Part shown: positions 35,740 through 45,146 of the stretch, one piece after another
Layout of the letters: each line of letters starts with the position of its first letter
How positions within the stretch are numbered: position 1 is the first letter of the stretch
Assembly: GCA_024278955.1 (NCBI GenBank)
Contig: JAJRSE010000102.1
Span: 1 to 64,000 of the forward strand
From: Planctomycetota bacterium
GTDB lineage: Bacteria > Planctomycetota > Planctomycetia > Pirellulales > Lacipirellulaceae
Direction: 5' to 3'
DNA length: 64,000 nucleotides
Program-made: the position numbers and the translations under genes
Notes under the pieces: model-generated
What the model saw: only the letters and a program-made list of their open reading frames with translations
What the model was told of the DNA's origin: nothing
Databases searched by the model: none

Positions 35740-38076
35740 TTATTGTGGAACGGTCGACTTGTCTTGCTCGCCCTGCAGCACGATCCAATCGTTGTGCCTT
35801 AAATAATTGATTTCCGCGTTGGCCAAATCGATACGCGGGTCGATCAATCGCTGAAGCGGGCCCGGCACGAGGCTGGCATAGCTAGTGACATGGACACCTG
35901 GCCGACGCCCGTACATTTGCTGCCACTGGTTGGCAACTCGCTGAGCATACTGATGAACCAAATAAGGGCGGACTCGCATGACCTGACACTGAAACTTCAT
36001 CAACTCGGCTCGCTGGTTCCAATGCAACTTCATCCGGCCATACTCGTCGACAATGAGCATGGTTCGCGGGAAACTTTCCCATTCATGAAAACTACTATGG
36101 TAGAGATCGCAATAGACCGACTTGGAACCTTCCCAGGGCGATCCAAAACGATTGCGTTGAAGCACCACGTACCTCTTGGGAGAAAGTACCATCAACGGCA
36201 TGTCTTCGACCACAATAAACGGGACTTCCGGTTCGAGCGATCCTTGGCTGGCCATCGGATGGGTTCGGGAAAGGTAGAGACGAAGATCAGGGCCGTAGTC
36301 GGGTACTTGAATTAGTGCTCGGAGATTCTCGTGTACTCGAGGCAACAATTCCGAAAGCGTTTGCTCGTCGCACTCGGGGTCAAGTATTTGGGCAGCCAGC
36401 TCGCGGGTTTCCCGAAATTCGTCCTGCAACGACTGCCTCGCGTTTTCCTTTTTCATTCGTCGTTCAACGGATAGCAAAACGTCGGCTAAATTTGCCGAAG
36501 AGTAAGTTTTAGGAAGACGGCCATAGGTTTTTTTCCAGAAATGATTTACTTTCTCGCTGGCCTCTTCGACCGAGAGAGGCGCCTCGGATTGGCCCGCCCA
36601 CGGGTTGAAGAAGATAGACTCGCCATAAAGAGGCTGGAAGAAAACCATCCACTCGGGCATCGTCCGCCAATCGATACTACGCGAGTCGACCTGACGGTAG
36701 ATGATTTTGGGACCTTGCCATGCCTGCCAATCGACCAACGGTTTTCCCTCTCGGTCGTAGGCTAAGAGGGACCGATCGGTGATGTGAAACCGGAGTGAGG
36801 GCGATTTTTTGTGCGAGATTTTCATTCGCCAACTAAATCGACCGCCTTCCGATGTCCAGCTTACGTTGCCTGGAATCGTGAAGTGTTGCAGCGGTAGCAG
36901 CAATTGGACCAGAGCCCAGCCACAAACCAGTATCGCAACCCATCCACGAAGTCGAAAAGGTCGATCCGAGACCCGTAAAGGGGTGGGATTGCGTTTCCAG
37001 CCGAGCGCTGCGCCCACCAGTGGCATGGCTACCATTCCTCCCAGCAGCCATCTCCAGTCGGGCTTCATCCAAGTCCGGTTACGCAGCCCGTTCCAACAGC
37101 GCTGAGGCCAATCGGGTTCAAGAAAAATGAGCGTGAGCAAAACGCCCATGAGCGGAAACCAGCCGATGTCGTCGAACAACACAAAATGGTTGAACGCATG
37201 AAACAGCAAGACCAAGAGCATGCCAAAAATTCGCGTACGACGAATAATCAGCAAGAAGCCAATGGCCAAGTCGAAAATAAGCCCGCTATAGGCCAAGAAA
37301 AATGCGAACTCTTGGGTGGCAAACAATGTCTGGGCGGACTCGGCAAGACCGGCGGGGAGCTTTTGCAACCGCTCGGCGACGACCGGATGCTTCAACGCCA
37401 TCCCAACCGGTTCGGCATGCACCAGCCACTGCCAGCATAGTTTGGCAACGCCGCCGTAGAAATAAACCACAAACAGTTGGGTTCGAAGCAAAAACAGGGT
37501 CCAAAAAGGAACCGTGCCCACGAGGGCCGTGTCACGTTTTGAACTTGAGAAGCCGAGGCGTGATCGAACCCAATCATGAATCGAATAGCGCTCGCTTGCC
37601 GGCATCCAGATGAGCAGCCAGGCAAAAAGCGACATCAGATAGTAGTGATTATTGTACAGCCCTTCTTCGATCATCCAGACGTAAGTCCAAGTGAGAAAGA
37701 CGACTGCCGACGCCACACGATGATAGAAACCGACGGCCAGCGAGAGTCCCCCGAGCAACATCAGCAGGCTTACCAGATTCATCCCTCCTGTTGGCAATGC
37801 CCGTAGCCACTCGAAACCGGGGTAAGGGAAATTCCAAACGACATGATCCCCGGTAAAGTAGGTCTCAGCCCAGTTGCCGGTGGGCATGCTTGCCGCCAGC
37901 AAGCTCGTAGCCTGTAGCGCCATGACTGCCCCGAAGGCAATACGCAGCATGGCGAGCGACCCTCCATCGACAGGAGCCGCCAGCATAGAGGAGAACCGCT
38001 CAAGAAAGCCCTGGCCAGCTACAAGATTGGCCTGGGCAGGAGGCGGCTTCAACTTTTTCTTAGATTTTCTGGCCAC
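35740..38076 (-). CDS. Vitamin K-dependent gamma-carboxylase homologue (HTTM)
   Basis: The product is 778 aa, close to the 758 aa of the human enzyme. The N-terminal half is an HTTM membrane domain. GGVAKL has Lys212 where the human enzyme has its catalytic base Lys218 (GVKKL), and YNNHYYLMSLFAW matches the human WNNHSYLYGL block with its His. The luminal C-terminal half contains FFQPLYGESIFFNPWAGQ. The family uses CO2, oxygen and reduced vitamin K to carboxylate Glu side chains; bacterial members are mostly of unproven activity. It lies upstream of the bicarbonate operon with 255 bp between, so it may have its own promoter. Confidence 0.85.
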   Translation of the reverse strand: MARKSKKKLKPPPAQANLVAGQGFLERFSSMLAAPVDGGSLAMLRIAFGAVMALQATSLLAASMPTGNWAETYFTGDHVVWNFPYPGFEWLRALPTGGMNLVSLLMLLGGLSLAVGFYHRVASAVVFLTWTYVWMIEEGLYNNHYYLMSLFAWLLIWMPASERYSIHDWVRSRLGFSSSKRDTALVGTVPFWTLFLLRTQLFVVYFYGGVAKLCWQWLVHAEPVGMALKHPVVAERLQKLPAGLAESAQTLFATQEFAFFLAYSGLIFDLAIGFLLIIRRTRIFGMLLVLLFHAFNHFVLFDDIGWFPLMGVLLTLIFLEPDWPQRCWNGLRNRTWMKPDWRWLLGGMVAMPLVGAALGWKRNPTPLRVSDRPFRLRGWVAILVCGWALVQLLLPLQHFTIPGNVSWTSEGGRFSWRMKISHKKSPSLRFHITDRSLLAYDREGKPLVDWQAWQGPKIIYRQVDSRSIDWRTMPEWMVFFQPLYGESIFFNPWAGQSEAPLSVEEASEKVNHFWKKTYGRLPKTYSSANLADVLLSVERRMKKENARQSLQDEFRETRELAAQILDPECDEQTLSELLPRVHENLRALIQVPDYGPDLRLYLSRTHPMASQGSLEPEVPFIVVEDMPLMVLSPKRYVVLQRNRFGSPWEGSKSVYCDLYHSSFHEWESFPRTMLIVDEYGRMKLHWNQRAELMKFQCQVMRVRPYLVHQYAQRVANQWQQMYGRRPGVHVTSYASLVPGPLQRLIDPRIDLANAEINYLRHNDWIVLQGEQDKSTVPQ

Positions 38077-38115
38077 AATGGATCGCCAATGGACGCGCGT
38101 ACCGAGTGTAAGGGA

Positions 38116-38177
38116 GTACCAGGACCTCCTTGTTGGACAAGCCAGGGTACCAGGATCCCGCTTCTGGACAAGTCAGG
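38116..38177 (+). repeat. 31-bp tandem direct repeat
   Basis: Two adjacent 31-bp units (38116-38146 and 38147-38177) both read GTACCAGGA, nine variable bases, TGGACAAG, one variable base, CAGG. The pair sits in the 264-bp gap between the enolase-superfamily gene and the gamma-carboxylase homologue, in its upstream region, and could bind a regulator. Confidence 0.75.
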
Positions 38178-38340
38178 CATAGCCCAAAAGTGTTCGGCAC
38201 GATATTTGAGCGGCTCTTTTCGTTTTCTCTGATCCTTGGCTTCTGCGGCTGGCGTCTGTGCCGTATCAAGCGACGCAGGTGCAGGTTGCAACACCCTCGG
38301 CGGACAGATGCAGCGTATTGTTTCGCGTTGGACGACTCGA

Positions 38341-39789
38341 TTAAAGCGAGGTCATCCCAACCTGCTTTACCGGTTCAGGGAGTTTACGATCAATCTCCTG
38401 GAGGCGATATCCAAAACCAGAACCTTGTAAGGAGGTCAAATCAAGCTTCCCATCACGGCGCTGATAGAGTCCTGGGTGGACTTTTGCTTCTGGCTGCGAG
38501 GCATGTGGATAAAACTGCATCGCATTCGATTCTACGCCCATCATCGTATCTGAGTACGCGGCAAGCAAAACATGCGGAATTTGAGCCAACATCGGATTGG
38601 TCAAGTCTTGGACCATGACATACATATTATGTGCCTTTGCCCAACATAGCGAGAGGATGGCACCTGTTTGCGTTTTGCACGTCTTCAACGCAACTCCTGT
38701 CCAACCTAGCGACTTCCCCAGACGTACGAGTTCCCAGTTATGAGCACTTTCATCCATCAACAAGGGCTTACGCGAGGCAACGCTGCTTACGTCGATCAGG
38801 TTGGCTTCCAGGTCATAGGGAAAAGGTTGCTCGACGTAGAGAATCGCTTCAAATATTTCGAGTTCGTTCTGACGCAATTGGTCGAGGATTTCGTTCACAT
38901 AGCTCGGATCGGTGACAGTGCAGTTGAAGTCGACGGTCAACCAATACTTCCCACGAGTCTTCGCAATCCGGCCAATGTTTATAAGTCTTTGATAATCCCA
39001 GCTCGCGTCATTCCCTCGTAATTTTATTTTCAAGCATCGGATGCCATCGCGGTCGATCCAATCTCGGAGCAGCACAGGCTCGTTGTCGTCGGGTTGAGGA
39101 GTGTTGATGTCTGCCTGCTCTAGCGGATCAAGACCGCCGACCAAATGCCAAACAGGTAATTGATCGGCACGATTGACGCTTAAGTAATCAGAGGGATACT
39201 TGCCAGAAAAATCAACGTCTGCCCCCTCGGACGGTTCTAGGTAATCGGCCAAGTCGTGATTCATGTATTGGGCATTATAAGTTTCGTAGACCGGCTTGGA
39301 ATGGACATTGCCGTAGGCATCGTGAAGAGCGAGGTCAAACGGCGAGCAACAGACCAACGCAGCCAAGAGGGGCATGTGCTCCTCTGGCATGCAGTCGCGA
39401 TTGTAGTTGGCCAAAGCTTCCGGAAGCACCTGTTGCTGAAAAACGTGGCCTATTTCCAGCGGATGGCCGACCGCAGTCATACTGGCCCAGGTGGCTGCGA
39501 GACTTTCAGAAAAATCTTTCAATGCCTGATGCCGAGTCGCGTAGTTCAACTCGCTTGGCCAGACCCATTGGACGCTCAATGGGATTTCGCCCCAACCGCT
39601 GGCGAGTCGTCCCTGGCGATCTTCAACGACGACTTTCGCACGGGCGCAAGTGACCGAAGTGAGCGTTTCTGTCCCAAATTTTAGTGGCACACGCGTTTCG
39701 ACAGGCAGGAAATAGAGTTCTACGCCCTTGATCTGAATGTCAGTGGATCGTGTGCCTGCTAATTTCAATTTCCTTTGTTGTCGCTGCAC
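38341..39789 (-). CDS. Enolase-superfamily (mandelate racemase/muconate-type) protein
   Basis: The product is 482 aa, longer than the usual ~360-400. Metal and acid/base motifs of the MR/MLE branch are visible: LKIKLRG (KxK), LTVDFNC (first metal Asp), YVEQPFP (second ligand Glu), LLMDESA (third ligand Asp), then ALKTCKTQTG (second Lys region). The family includes o-succinylbenzoate synthase, dipeptide epimerases and sugar-acid dehydratases; I cannot choose among them. It begins with GTG at 39789 without a clear Shine-Dalgarno sequence. It is the promoter-distal neighbour of the gamma-carboxylase homologue on the same strand. Confidence 0.8.
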   Translation of the reverse strand: MQRQQRKLKLAGTRSTDIQIKGVELYFLPVETRVPLKFGTETLTSVTCARAKVVVEDRQGRLASGWGEIPLSVQWVWPSELNYATRHQALKDFSESLAATWASMTAVGHPLEIGHVFQQQVLPEALANYNRDCMPEEHMPLLAALVCCSPFDLALHDAYGNVHSKPVYETYNAQYMNHDLADYLEPSEGADVDFSGKYPSDYLSVNRADQLPVWHLVGGLDPLEQADINTPQPDDNEPVLLRDWIDRDGIRCLKIKLRGNDASWDYQRLINIGRIAKTRGKYWLTVDFNCTVTDPSYVNEILDQLRQNELEIFEAILYVEQPFPYDLEANLIDVSSVASRKPLLMDESAHNWELVRLGKSLGWTGVALKTCKTQTGAILSLCWAKAHNMYVMVQDLTNPMLAQIPHVLLAAYSDTMMGVESNAMQFYPHASQPEAKVHPGLYQRRDGKLDLTSLQGSGFGYRLQEIDRKLPEPVKQVGMTSL

Positions 39790-39866
39790 GAGATATAATG
39801 CCTATTCTTACTCAGAAAAAATTGAGGTAACAGTTTGTCCGGTCCAAGGGCAATGCCCTTGCGAAA

Positions 39867-40341
39867 TCAACTTTGCCACGCACTTCGTACCGGCCGGTGG
39901 ATCAGCTCGTTCGCTTCGTCGCTGCCTTCAAATCGTTCGGCAACGGGATCCCACTTGAGTTTGGTTCGGAGTGCTATGTTGCCTAAATGACAAACGGTAT
40001 CGCTACGATGCCCGACTTCCACAGGTGCCGCCGGTTCGTCAAAAATGCAACGCACAGAGGGTTTAGCGGTCCGGCATTTTAACACAGTTCCCTCGGCGTA
40101 GGTATATAGGCAATGGATATAAGTGGCGGCGTCACACAAGCCTCCCTTTGCAAGTAGTCGAAAAATACATGCTCAATTTGCACCGGACCGCCAGAGGCAA
40201 CGCTCTTTGTGATCGGTGGTGCCTGGGAGTTGGGCCCAACCACATGTGGTAGTCGAACCCATCAAGATTGTCGATTCCAGAGTTCCTAGCAACTGGAGCC
40301 TTACGATCGCCACAGAGAAACGATTTCCAGACCCGTTTCAA
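39867..40341 (-). pseudogene. Decayed Gfo/Idh/MocA oxidoreductase fragment
   Basis: Two broken frames on the - strand read like parts of one oxidoreductase. 40132-40341 contains NLDGFDYHMWLGPTP, as in the substrate region of planctomycete Gfo/Idh/MocA proteins. 39867-40139 contains PVEVGHRSDTVCHLGNIALR and KWDPVAERFEGSDEANEL, the usual C-terminus. The N-terminal NAD-binding half is missing and the two parts do not join in frame. Confidence 0.7.
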
Positions 40342-40344
40342 AAA

Positions 40345-40620
40345 ACACGGCTCAAGTTATCGTTGCTAACGAAACCATTCACCTTCACTGTGGACAATGG
40401 CAGATCGATTTTCGCAGCGGAGCTGTGGTTACGCTGGATGCACCTGCAGAATTCCAGGCGATTCTCCCCATGCACTCCGAGGAAAATGGGCCGCCAATGT
40501 TCCTCAGCAGGCTGAGGGGTGTACGATCCATACGACCCAAGCAAGCGTGTGGTCGACCTAGATACCGTTTTTAGCCTGAAAGTGAACGACAAGTGGCAAA
40601 CAGACGTGATTTTTTTATGA
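40345..40620 (+). pseudogene. Decayed FecR-domain fragment
   Basis: Read across frame changes, the + strand gives AQVIVANETIHLHCGQ, IDFRSGAVVTLDAPAEFQ, then ANVPQQAEGCTIHTTQASV and VVDLDTVFSLKVNDKWQTDV. This aligns with the intact FecR-domain gene of this window (VVTPRATVVDLGTDFGVEV). At least two frameshifts and an early stop break it; no sigma factor gene is next to it. It is a relic of a second FecR gene. Confidence 0.7.
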
Positions 40621-40654
40621 CTTTGCAATCGTCCTGAATTTTCAAACAAATCAA

Positions 40655-40690
40655 TTGACAGCTAGTAACTGGCCGGTTACTATGCGGGTC
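40655..40690 (+). promoter_or_regulatory. Promoter with TetR-type operator, copy 1
   Basis: TTGACA at 40655-40660 and TACTAT at 40678-40683 are 17 bp apart, an ideal -35/-10 pair. The dyad AGTAACTGGCCGGTTACT (40664-40681) lies in the spacer and overlaps the -10 box. The tetR gene begins ~45 bp downstream, so this looks like an autoregulated promoter. Confidence 0.75.
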
Positions 40691-40732
40691 GAGTGAGGCT
40701 CTTCTACGGCATTTCTGGCTAGGTGCGTGTTG

Positions 40733-41422
40733 ATGATTGCAAAAACCGGCCCCAAAAAATCTCATCTGACGAATAGCGCTGCAGTGGCCGCCGAAGTAGT
40801 ACGTGACCCGCAGCAGACTCGGCGCCTTATTCTTCAAAGCGCGGCTGCCCTCTTTGCCAAACATGGCCCGGACGCTGCGACCGTCGATCAGATTGCCAAG
40901 CAGGCCGGCTACAGCAAGCGGATGGTTTACCACTACTTTGGCAGCAAAAAAGGCTTGTACCAGGAAGTCATCAAGCAGGTGTACGGCCGAGTGACACAGG
41001 TTGCTGCCGAGTCGGCAGGCGAAGCGGTCGGTTTGGACGAAGTGCTCGACCGCCTCATTCAAGAATATTTTCTTTTCTTGCAGGAAAATCCTGAGTTTGT
41101 CGCTCTGCTCAATTGGGAAAACTCCCACGACGTTCGAGGATTAGTTCAGGTCGACTTACGCAGTTTTATTGAGCCGGTTTGCGAGGTTGTTCAAGCAGCG
41201 ATCAACCGAGAGTACCCGGGCGATCCGGTTGATGAGGTACAGGTTGCGTATGCCATTATGACTTGTATCTCTTTGTGCGGATATTATTTTTCTAGCCAAA
41301 AGTCGATGAGCGCTCTTTTCAAGATCGACTTGAGCGATCGGGCTCATCAGCAGCGATGGCTTGAGCACATACGAACCTTGGTCGTTCAGGGGATTTCCGG
41401 TGTTGTGGGAAAGGGAAGTTGA
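40733..41422 (+). CDS. TetR/AcrR-family transcriptional regulator
   Basis: The product is 229 aa from ATG 40733 (GTG 40727 is possible). The N-terminal helix-turn-helix is typical: RRLILQSAAALFAKHGPDAA followed by TVDQIAKQAGYSKRMVYHYF. The C-terminal ligand domain (~85-225) is of the TetR_C type and carries no recognisable ligand clue. The operator-like dyad in its own promoter occurs again before the PEP-CTERM gene starting at 44005, giving a likely two-site regulon. The DUF1559 and PEP-CTERM genes directly downstream may be cotranscribed. Confidence 0.92.
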   Translation: MIAKTGPKKSHLTNSAAVAAEVVRDPQQTRRLILQSAAALFAKHGPDAATVDQIAKQAGYSKRMVYHYFGSKKGLYQEVIKQVYGRVTQVAAESAGEAVGLDEVLDRLIQEYFLFLQENPEFVALLNWENSHDVRGLVQVDLRSFIEPVCEVVQAAINREYPGDPVDEVQVAYAIMTCISLCGYYFSSQKSMSALFKIDLSDRAHQQRWLEHIRTLVVQGISGVVGKGS

Positions 41423-41486
41423 CCCGAGCTAAGGACGACCAGTACCAATCACAAGAGTAGGCAGAACGCATCAAGGAGGCAACGTT

Positions 41487-42590
41487 TTGAAAATGAAAAT
41501 AGATTTCATGAATAAAACCGTAAAATGCCGTCGCGGCTTTACGCTTGTTGAGCTGCTTGTGGTGATTGCGATCATTGGAGTACTAGTTGCGCTCTTGCTC
41601 CCCGCCATCCAAGCCGCCCGCGAGGCAAGCCGTCGTATGAGTTGTGTGAACAACCTGAAGCAACACGGCTTGGCGCTGCAAAACTACCATTCGGTCAGAG
41701 GCCGTTTTCCTTCGGGGATGACTGCCGTAGTCCTGGATTTCGGCGCTAATGCCAACGTAAAGCTACTTCCCTACTTCGAGGCAGCCTCGCTTAGCAGCTT
41801 GTATGATGACGACAAAGACTGGAACGACCAGCTTGACTCGGTTCTTGGCGCCTCGCTGGGAATGTTCAATTGCCCGTCGACTTCGGAAGAGAACCCCATC
41901 ACAGTCCAGGCTATGGCCGATAAGTTTGCCGGAGACGGGCAAGCCCGGCTCATTTGGGGCACCACTGACTACGCCTACTGCAAAGGATCTTTCGATGGCT
42001 GGTGTATGTCGATTGTTAGCGCCAGCGACGAAGTAACGCTCGGCGACATCCCGGATAACCAGGCAGGCATGTTCGATATTGCTTCAAATACAGGGATCAG
42101 GCAGATTACGGATGGGACCAGCAACACGATCGCTATGGGAGAAGCCAGCAACGACCCGCGCTGGCAGCTCTGCGAAGGATTTCAATGCGGTTTAGGCAGC
42201 GTTTTGCCCACCGGCGACCGTCCTGCCCATCCCTGGGATGCTTGGGTCGTAGGGACCCCTCCGTTAAATGGTTTTCCCCAGCTAAGGGGGGCAAGCATAT
42301 TCGCTTGCGTCTTGGAGCCGATCAATAAATTTCCGGTTACTGAAACGTATGTCATTCTCTCAGACCTTTCTGGCGGTAGCGGCTCGGATGTTCTCTGCCG
42401 CAGTCATTTTCCTGGCAACCCAGATGGAGTCGGCATGAGTACGACGAGCAACTTCCGTAGCGACCATCCTGGTGGTGCCAGTTTTCTCTTTGGAGACGGG
42501 TCGGTCCATTTTCTGAATGAAAGTATAGCCCCTGAATCCTACGTAGCCTTGTCGACTATCAGTGGCGACGAAGTCGTTGGAGATTATTAA
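41487..42590 (+). CDS. DUF1559 pseudopilin-like protein
   Basis: The product is 367 aa. After a short basic leader comes the prepilin methylation motif [18 protein letters not shown] and a hydrophobic helix, as in type II secretion pseudopilins. A DUF1559 body follows, ending with the H-X9-DG signature [15 protein letters not shown] at 41487 is taken as start because AAGGAGG (41473-41479) lies 7 bases before it; ATG 41493 would be 13 bases away. The family is greatly expanded in planctomycetes with unknown function. It lies 64 bp after tetR and 74 bp before the PEP-CTERM gene. Confidence 0.92.
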   Translation: MKMKIDFMNKTVKCRRGFTLVELLVVIAIIGVLVALLLPAIQAAREASRRMSCVNNLKQHGLALQNYHSVRGRFPSGMTAVVLDFGANANVKLLPYFEAASLSSLYDDDKDWNDQLDSVLGASLGMFNCPSTSEENPITVQAMADKFAGDGQARLIWGTTDYAYCKGSFDGWCMSIVSASDEVTLGDIPDNQAGMFDIASNTGIRQITDGTSNTIAMGEASNDPRWQLCEGFQCGLGSVLPTGDRPAHPWDAWVVGTPPLNGFPQLRGASIFACVLEPINKFPVTETYVILSDLSGGSGSDVLCRSHFPGNPDGVGMSTTSNFRSDHPGGASFLFGDGSVHFLNESIAPESYVALSTISGDEVVGDY

Positions 42591-42664
42591 GTCGAAGATT
42601 TTCAAGAAGCGGGAGCCTGTGAAGGATGCTTATTCAATACTTTTCTTTTCAAAGGAAATTTGCT

Positions 42665-43714
42665 ATGACCCGCAGACACCTTTTCCCGGTAGTTGCTTTA
42701 CTAACTGCCTCGCTGCCTGCCCAGCTAGTCCAGGCAGCGACGTACGTCATTGACGAAGCTCTTAGCAGTATGACGCTCTCCGCCAATGCGCTTAGTGGTG
42801 CGGTTACGCTTCTTGGGCAGGATAGCAATCCTTTTGCTTCACCTGACGCGGACGATTCAGGTTCGCGGACGTCCTTCTTGGAAGGGACAATCGAGGCGAC
42901 TGCCTCTGCCTCGCTGATTACATTAGACACCGCCTTGAGTGTCATTGACGTAAAAGAAAATGCCAACGCAATCTCATTCGGTGGTTTCTTGCCCGCAGAG
43001 TTACAAGGGACCGGCACCATAGCGGCGGGGGAAGACGAAATTTTTGCCGATGGTACGGTCGACGTTTCAGGAAACGACATTGGAGACAGCGATTACACTG
43101 CCGGAGAAGATAACTTTGGTTTTATGGCCTTCCAGTTTGGGCAAACGGGCATTGCCGCGCTCCGTAACTTTGTTTTTACAGCCGAGGGTTCTGGTGTTCC
43201 TGGGGCAGCGGCGGGAGGAGCGGCAGGCATTGGCTTTACTGTTTCCGATGGCTGGACAGCCTTTGAAGCTGGTCTTTTGGCAGCACCCAGTGAGGTCTCG
43301 TCGATTACCACGGGAGAACCTGCTGCGTTTAATGCTGCGGGCGATCTAACATATAGCCTAGTGGGCTCGCTTGAGACAATCACGATACCAATCGATATCG
43401 AAATCGTGGATCCAGATGGTGACTTTAACCTTGCCATAACGGGCCTAATCGTCGCGAGTCGGACTGTGGGACTGCCAGGTGATTTCGACGAAGATACCGG
43501 TATCGACGGAGCCGATTTCCTCCTCTGGCAACGCGGTGGGTCGCCAACTCCCCTGAGTGCTTCCGATTTGGCGGACTGGGAAGCCGGCTATGGTGTTCCG
43601 GCATTGAGCGCCGCAACAGCAGGCATCGGGGCCGTGCCCGAACCTTCCAGTCTAGTGCTGCTAGGACTAACGCTAGGGCTGCTTCCTCTGCGGGTGGTAA
43701 GACGGCGTTTTTAG
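42665..43714 (+). CDS. Secreted PEP-CTERM protein with dockerin-like motif
   Basis: The product is 349 aa from ATG 42665 with AAAGGAAA upstream. The signal peptide ends LVQAATYVI. The body is acidic and beta-rich and lacks Cys. Near the C-terminus is an Asp-rich dockerin-like block (GDFDEDTGIDGADFLLWQRG), then VPEPSSLVLLG, a hydrophobic helix and VVRRRF, the exosortase tail. Its ligand or substrate is unknown. It follows the DUF1559 gene, a pairing repeated elsewhere in this window. Confidence 0.87.
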   Translation: MTRRHLFPVVALLTASLPAQLVQAATYVIDEALSSMTLSANALSGAVTLLGQDSNPFASPDADDSGSRTSFLEGTIEATASASLITLDTALSVIDVKENANAISFGGFLPAELQGTGTIAAGEDEIFADGTVDVSGNDIGDSDYTAGEDNFGFMAFQFGQTGIAALRNFVFTAEGSGVPGAAAGGAAGIGFTVSDGWTAFEAGLLAAPSEVSSITTGEPAAFNAAGDLTYSLVGSLETITIPIDIEIVDPDGDFNLAITGLIVASRTVGLPGDFDEDTGIDGADFLLWQRGGSPTPLSASDLADWEAGYGVPALSAATAGIGAVPEPSSLVLLGLTLGLLPLRVVRRRF

Positions 43715-43772
43715 ATAGAAACGGAGAATTTGGCACCAAGGAGAAATTAAGCTGTTTTTTTCCTGGCTTTGT

Positions 43773-43797
43773 AGTAACTCACGGGTTACTATGCAGG
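43773..43797 (+). promoter_or_regulatory. TetR-type operator, copy 2
   Basis: AGTAACTCACGGGTTACT (43773-43790) followed by ATGCAGG; 19 of the first 22 bases match the site before tetR, including the same -10-like TACTAT at 43787-43792. The -35 is weak. It lies about 210 bp upstream of the start of the next PEP-CTERM gene. Confidence 0.7.
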
Positions 43798-44004
43798 TTA
43801 AAATGTGGGCGGCAAAGCCGAGAAATTGGTAATCCCTCGGCAAGGTGTTCACAAAGAAAAAGTTTGAAATCTAAAATGCGAAAGCTACCTGACCACCCAC
43901 GCGGTTTTGAACTGTAAGAAGCATTAGAACAAATGCCTTAAAAAAAGCGAACAAACGTGACTGGCATCTGCCTTTTACCTTTCACTAAAAGTGAGAAGAC
44001 CTAC

Positions 44005-45033
44005 ATGTACAAGCTAAGACGAAGTTTCTTTTCCTGTATTTCCGCCTGTGCGATTGGCCTGCTCGCAGGCAACGCGACCACTTACGCCAATAGCAACTCG
44101 GGACCGCTCCCGGCAGTCTTTGATAGCAGTCAGTCGCAGTCCTTTAGTTTTGACTTGACGTTGATCAATGCGACCGTCTCGGTCAGTGGAGGCGGATCGA
44201 TTAAGGATGTTTTTTTTAATCCTTTCGGTTCGGACGATGTCGACTTCGATTTAAACTCTGGGTCCAACCAAAATAAGCCCCTTAGTCTGAGTGGCGGAAC
44301 GGTCCGCTTTGTTTCTTCTCCCAACGGCACCGCAATCCTCGGGTTTGACCATAGCAACCCGAACGCGGCAGGCCGAACTATCGCCGACTTCGATGTTGAT
44401 TTTCGCAACGGAGCCAACTGGGCCTTCAATTTCAACGAAGTCGTCTTCGATGTCGATACCGATGTTGGGGACTACGACATGGGCCTTACGATTCGAGCCA
44501 ATTTGAACGAATTTAGCTTTGCTCAAGATCCAGGTTCGACGCCCATGAACTCCACTGGTTTTTTTGCCCCCGGTATAATTTCTTCCGGAATTTCAGCTGA
44601 CGTCGACGCTAGGATTAAGGACATTGTCTTTGGTTCAGATCTTAGCATCGGCAATATCGCCTCGTTCGACGAAACGGTTCTCAACGATTTTGGTCTTCCG
44701 GCAAGCTCAACGACCTTGACACCTCAGGGAGCGTTCCCCAACGGGCCCTTCCCCCAAGATTTGCTAGCCAAATTAGATTTGAATTTTCCCATTGATCTTG
44801 AATTTGACTTCAACCAGACGGGCACTGCGGTACGGAGCGACAGCGGCGCAGTGTACTCTATCCCTTACACCATCCAAGGCACCCTGGTCCTGAGCAACTT
44901 GGCGTATAGTTTGGAAGACACTCTGGTCGGCGCTATCGTTCCAGAGCCAACCACCTTTCTCCTCGCCGGGCTAGGCATCTCAGGCATGTGGGCGTACCGT
45001 CGCCGTAGGTGGCGACGGCGCACTCCTGTTTGA
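44005..45033 (+). CDS. Secreted PEP-CTERM protein, possible TetR target
   Basis: The product is 342 aa from ATG 44005, 16 codons inside a longer open frame; this start gives the signal peptide (YKLRRSFFSCISACAIGLLA). The body is rich in Asn, Ser and Asp and beta-strand-like with no enzyme domain recognised. The C-terminus is IVPEPTTFLLAGLGISG followed by a long basic end RRRRWRRRTPV. An operator-like dyad shared with the tetR promoter lies upstream, so expression may depend on that regulator. Confidence 0.85.
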   Translation: MYKLRRSFFSCISACAIGLLAGNATTYANSNSGPLPAVFDSSQSQSFSFDLTLINATVSVSGGGSIKDVFFNPFGSDDVDFDLNSGSNQNKPLSLSGGTVRFVSSPNGTAILGFDHSNPNAAGRTIADFDVDFRNGANWAFNFNEVVFDVDTDVGDYDMGLTIRANLNEFSFAQDPGSTPMNSTGFFAPGIISSGISADVDARIKDIVFGSDLSIGNIASFDETVLNDFGLPASSTTLTPQGAFPNGPFPQDLLAKLDLNFPIDLEFDFNQTGTAVRSDSGAVYSIPYTIQGTLVLSNLAYSLEDTLVGAIVPEPTTFLLAGLGISGMWAYRRRRWRRRTPV

Positions 45034-45146
45034 CGGTGTAAGGCGAACTGGTAGATGAGGATTTCCCTGCTTGATCCCCGACGTCGTGGCCTTCTGCCCT
45101 TTTTTGAAGCGGGCGATCTGTACGGGCTACGCGCAAGAGGTCTGCT

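Noticed and set aside
38341..39789. Naming the enolase-superfamily gene menC because of its vitamin K-type neighbour
   Set aside because: The motifs fit the whole MR/MLE branch; length and sequence do not single out o-succinylbenzoate synthase, and no other menaquinone gene is nearby.
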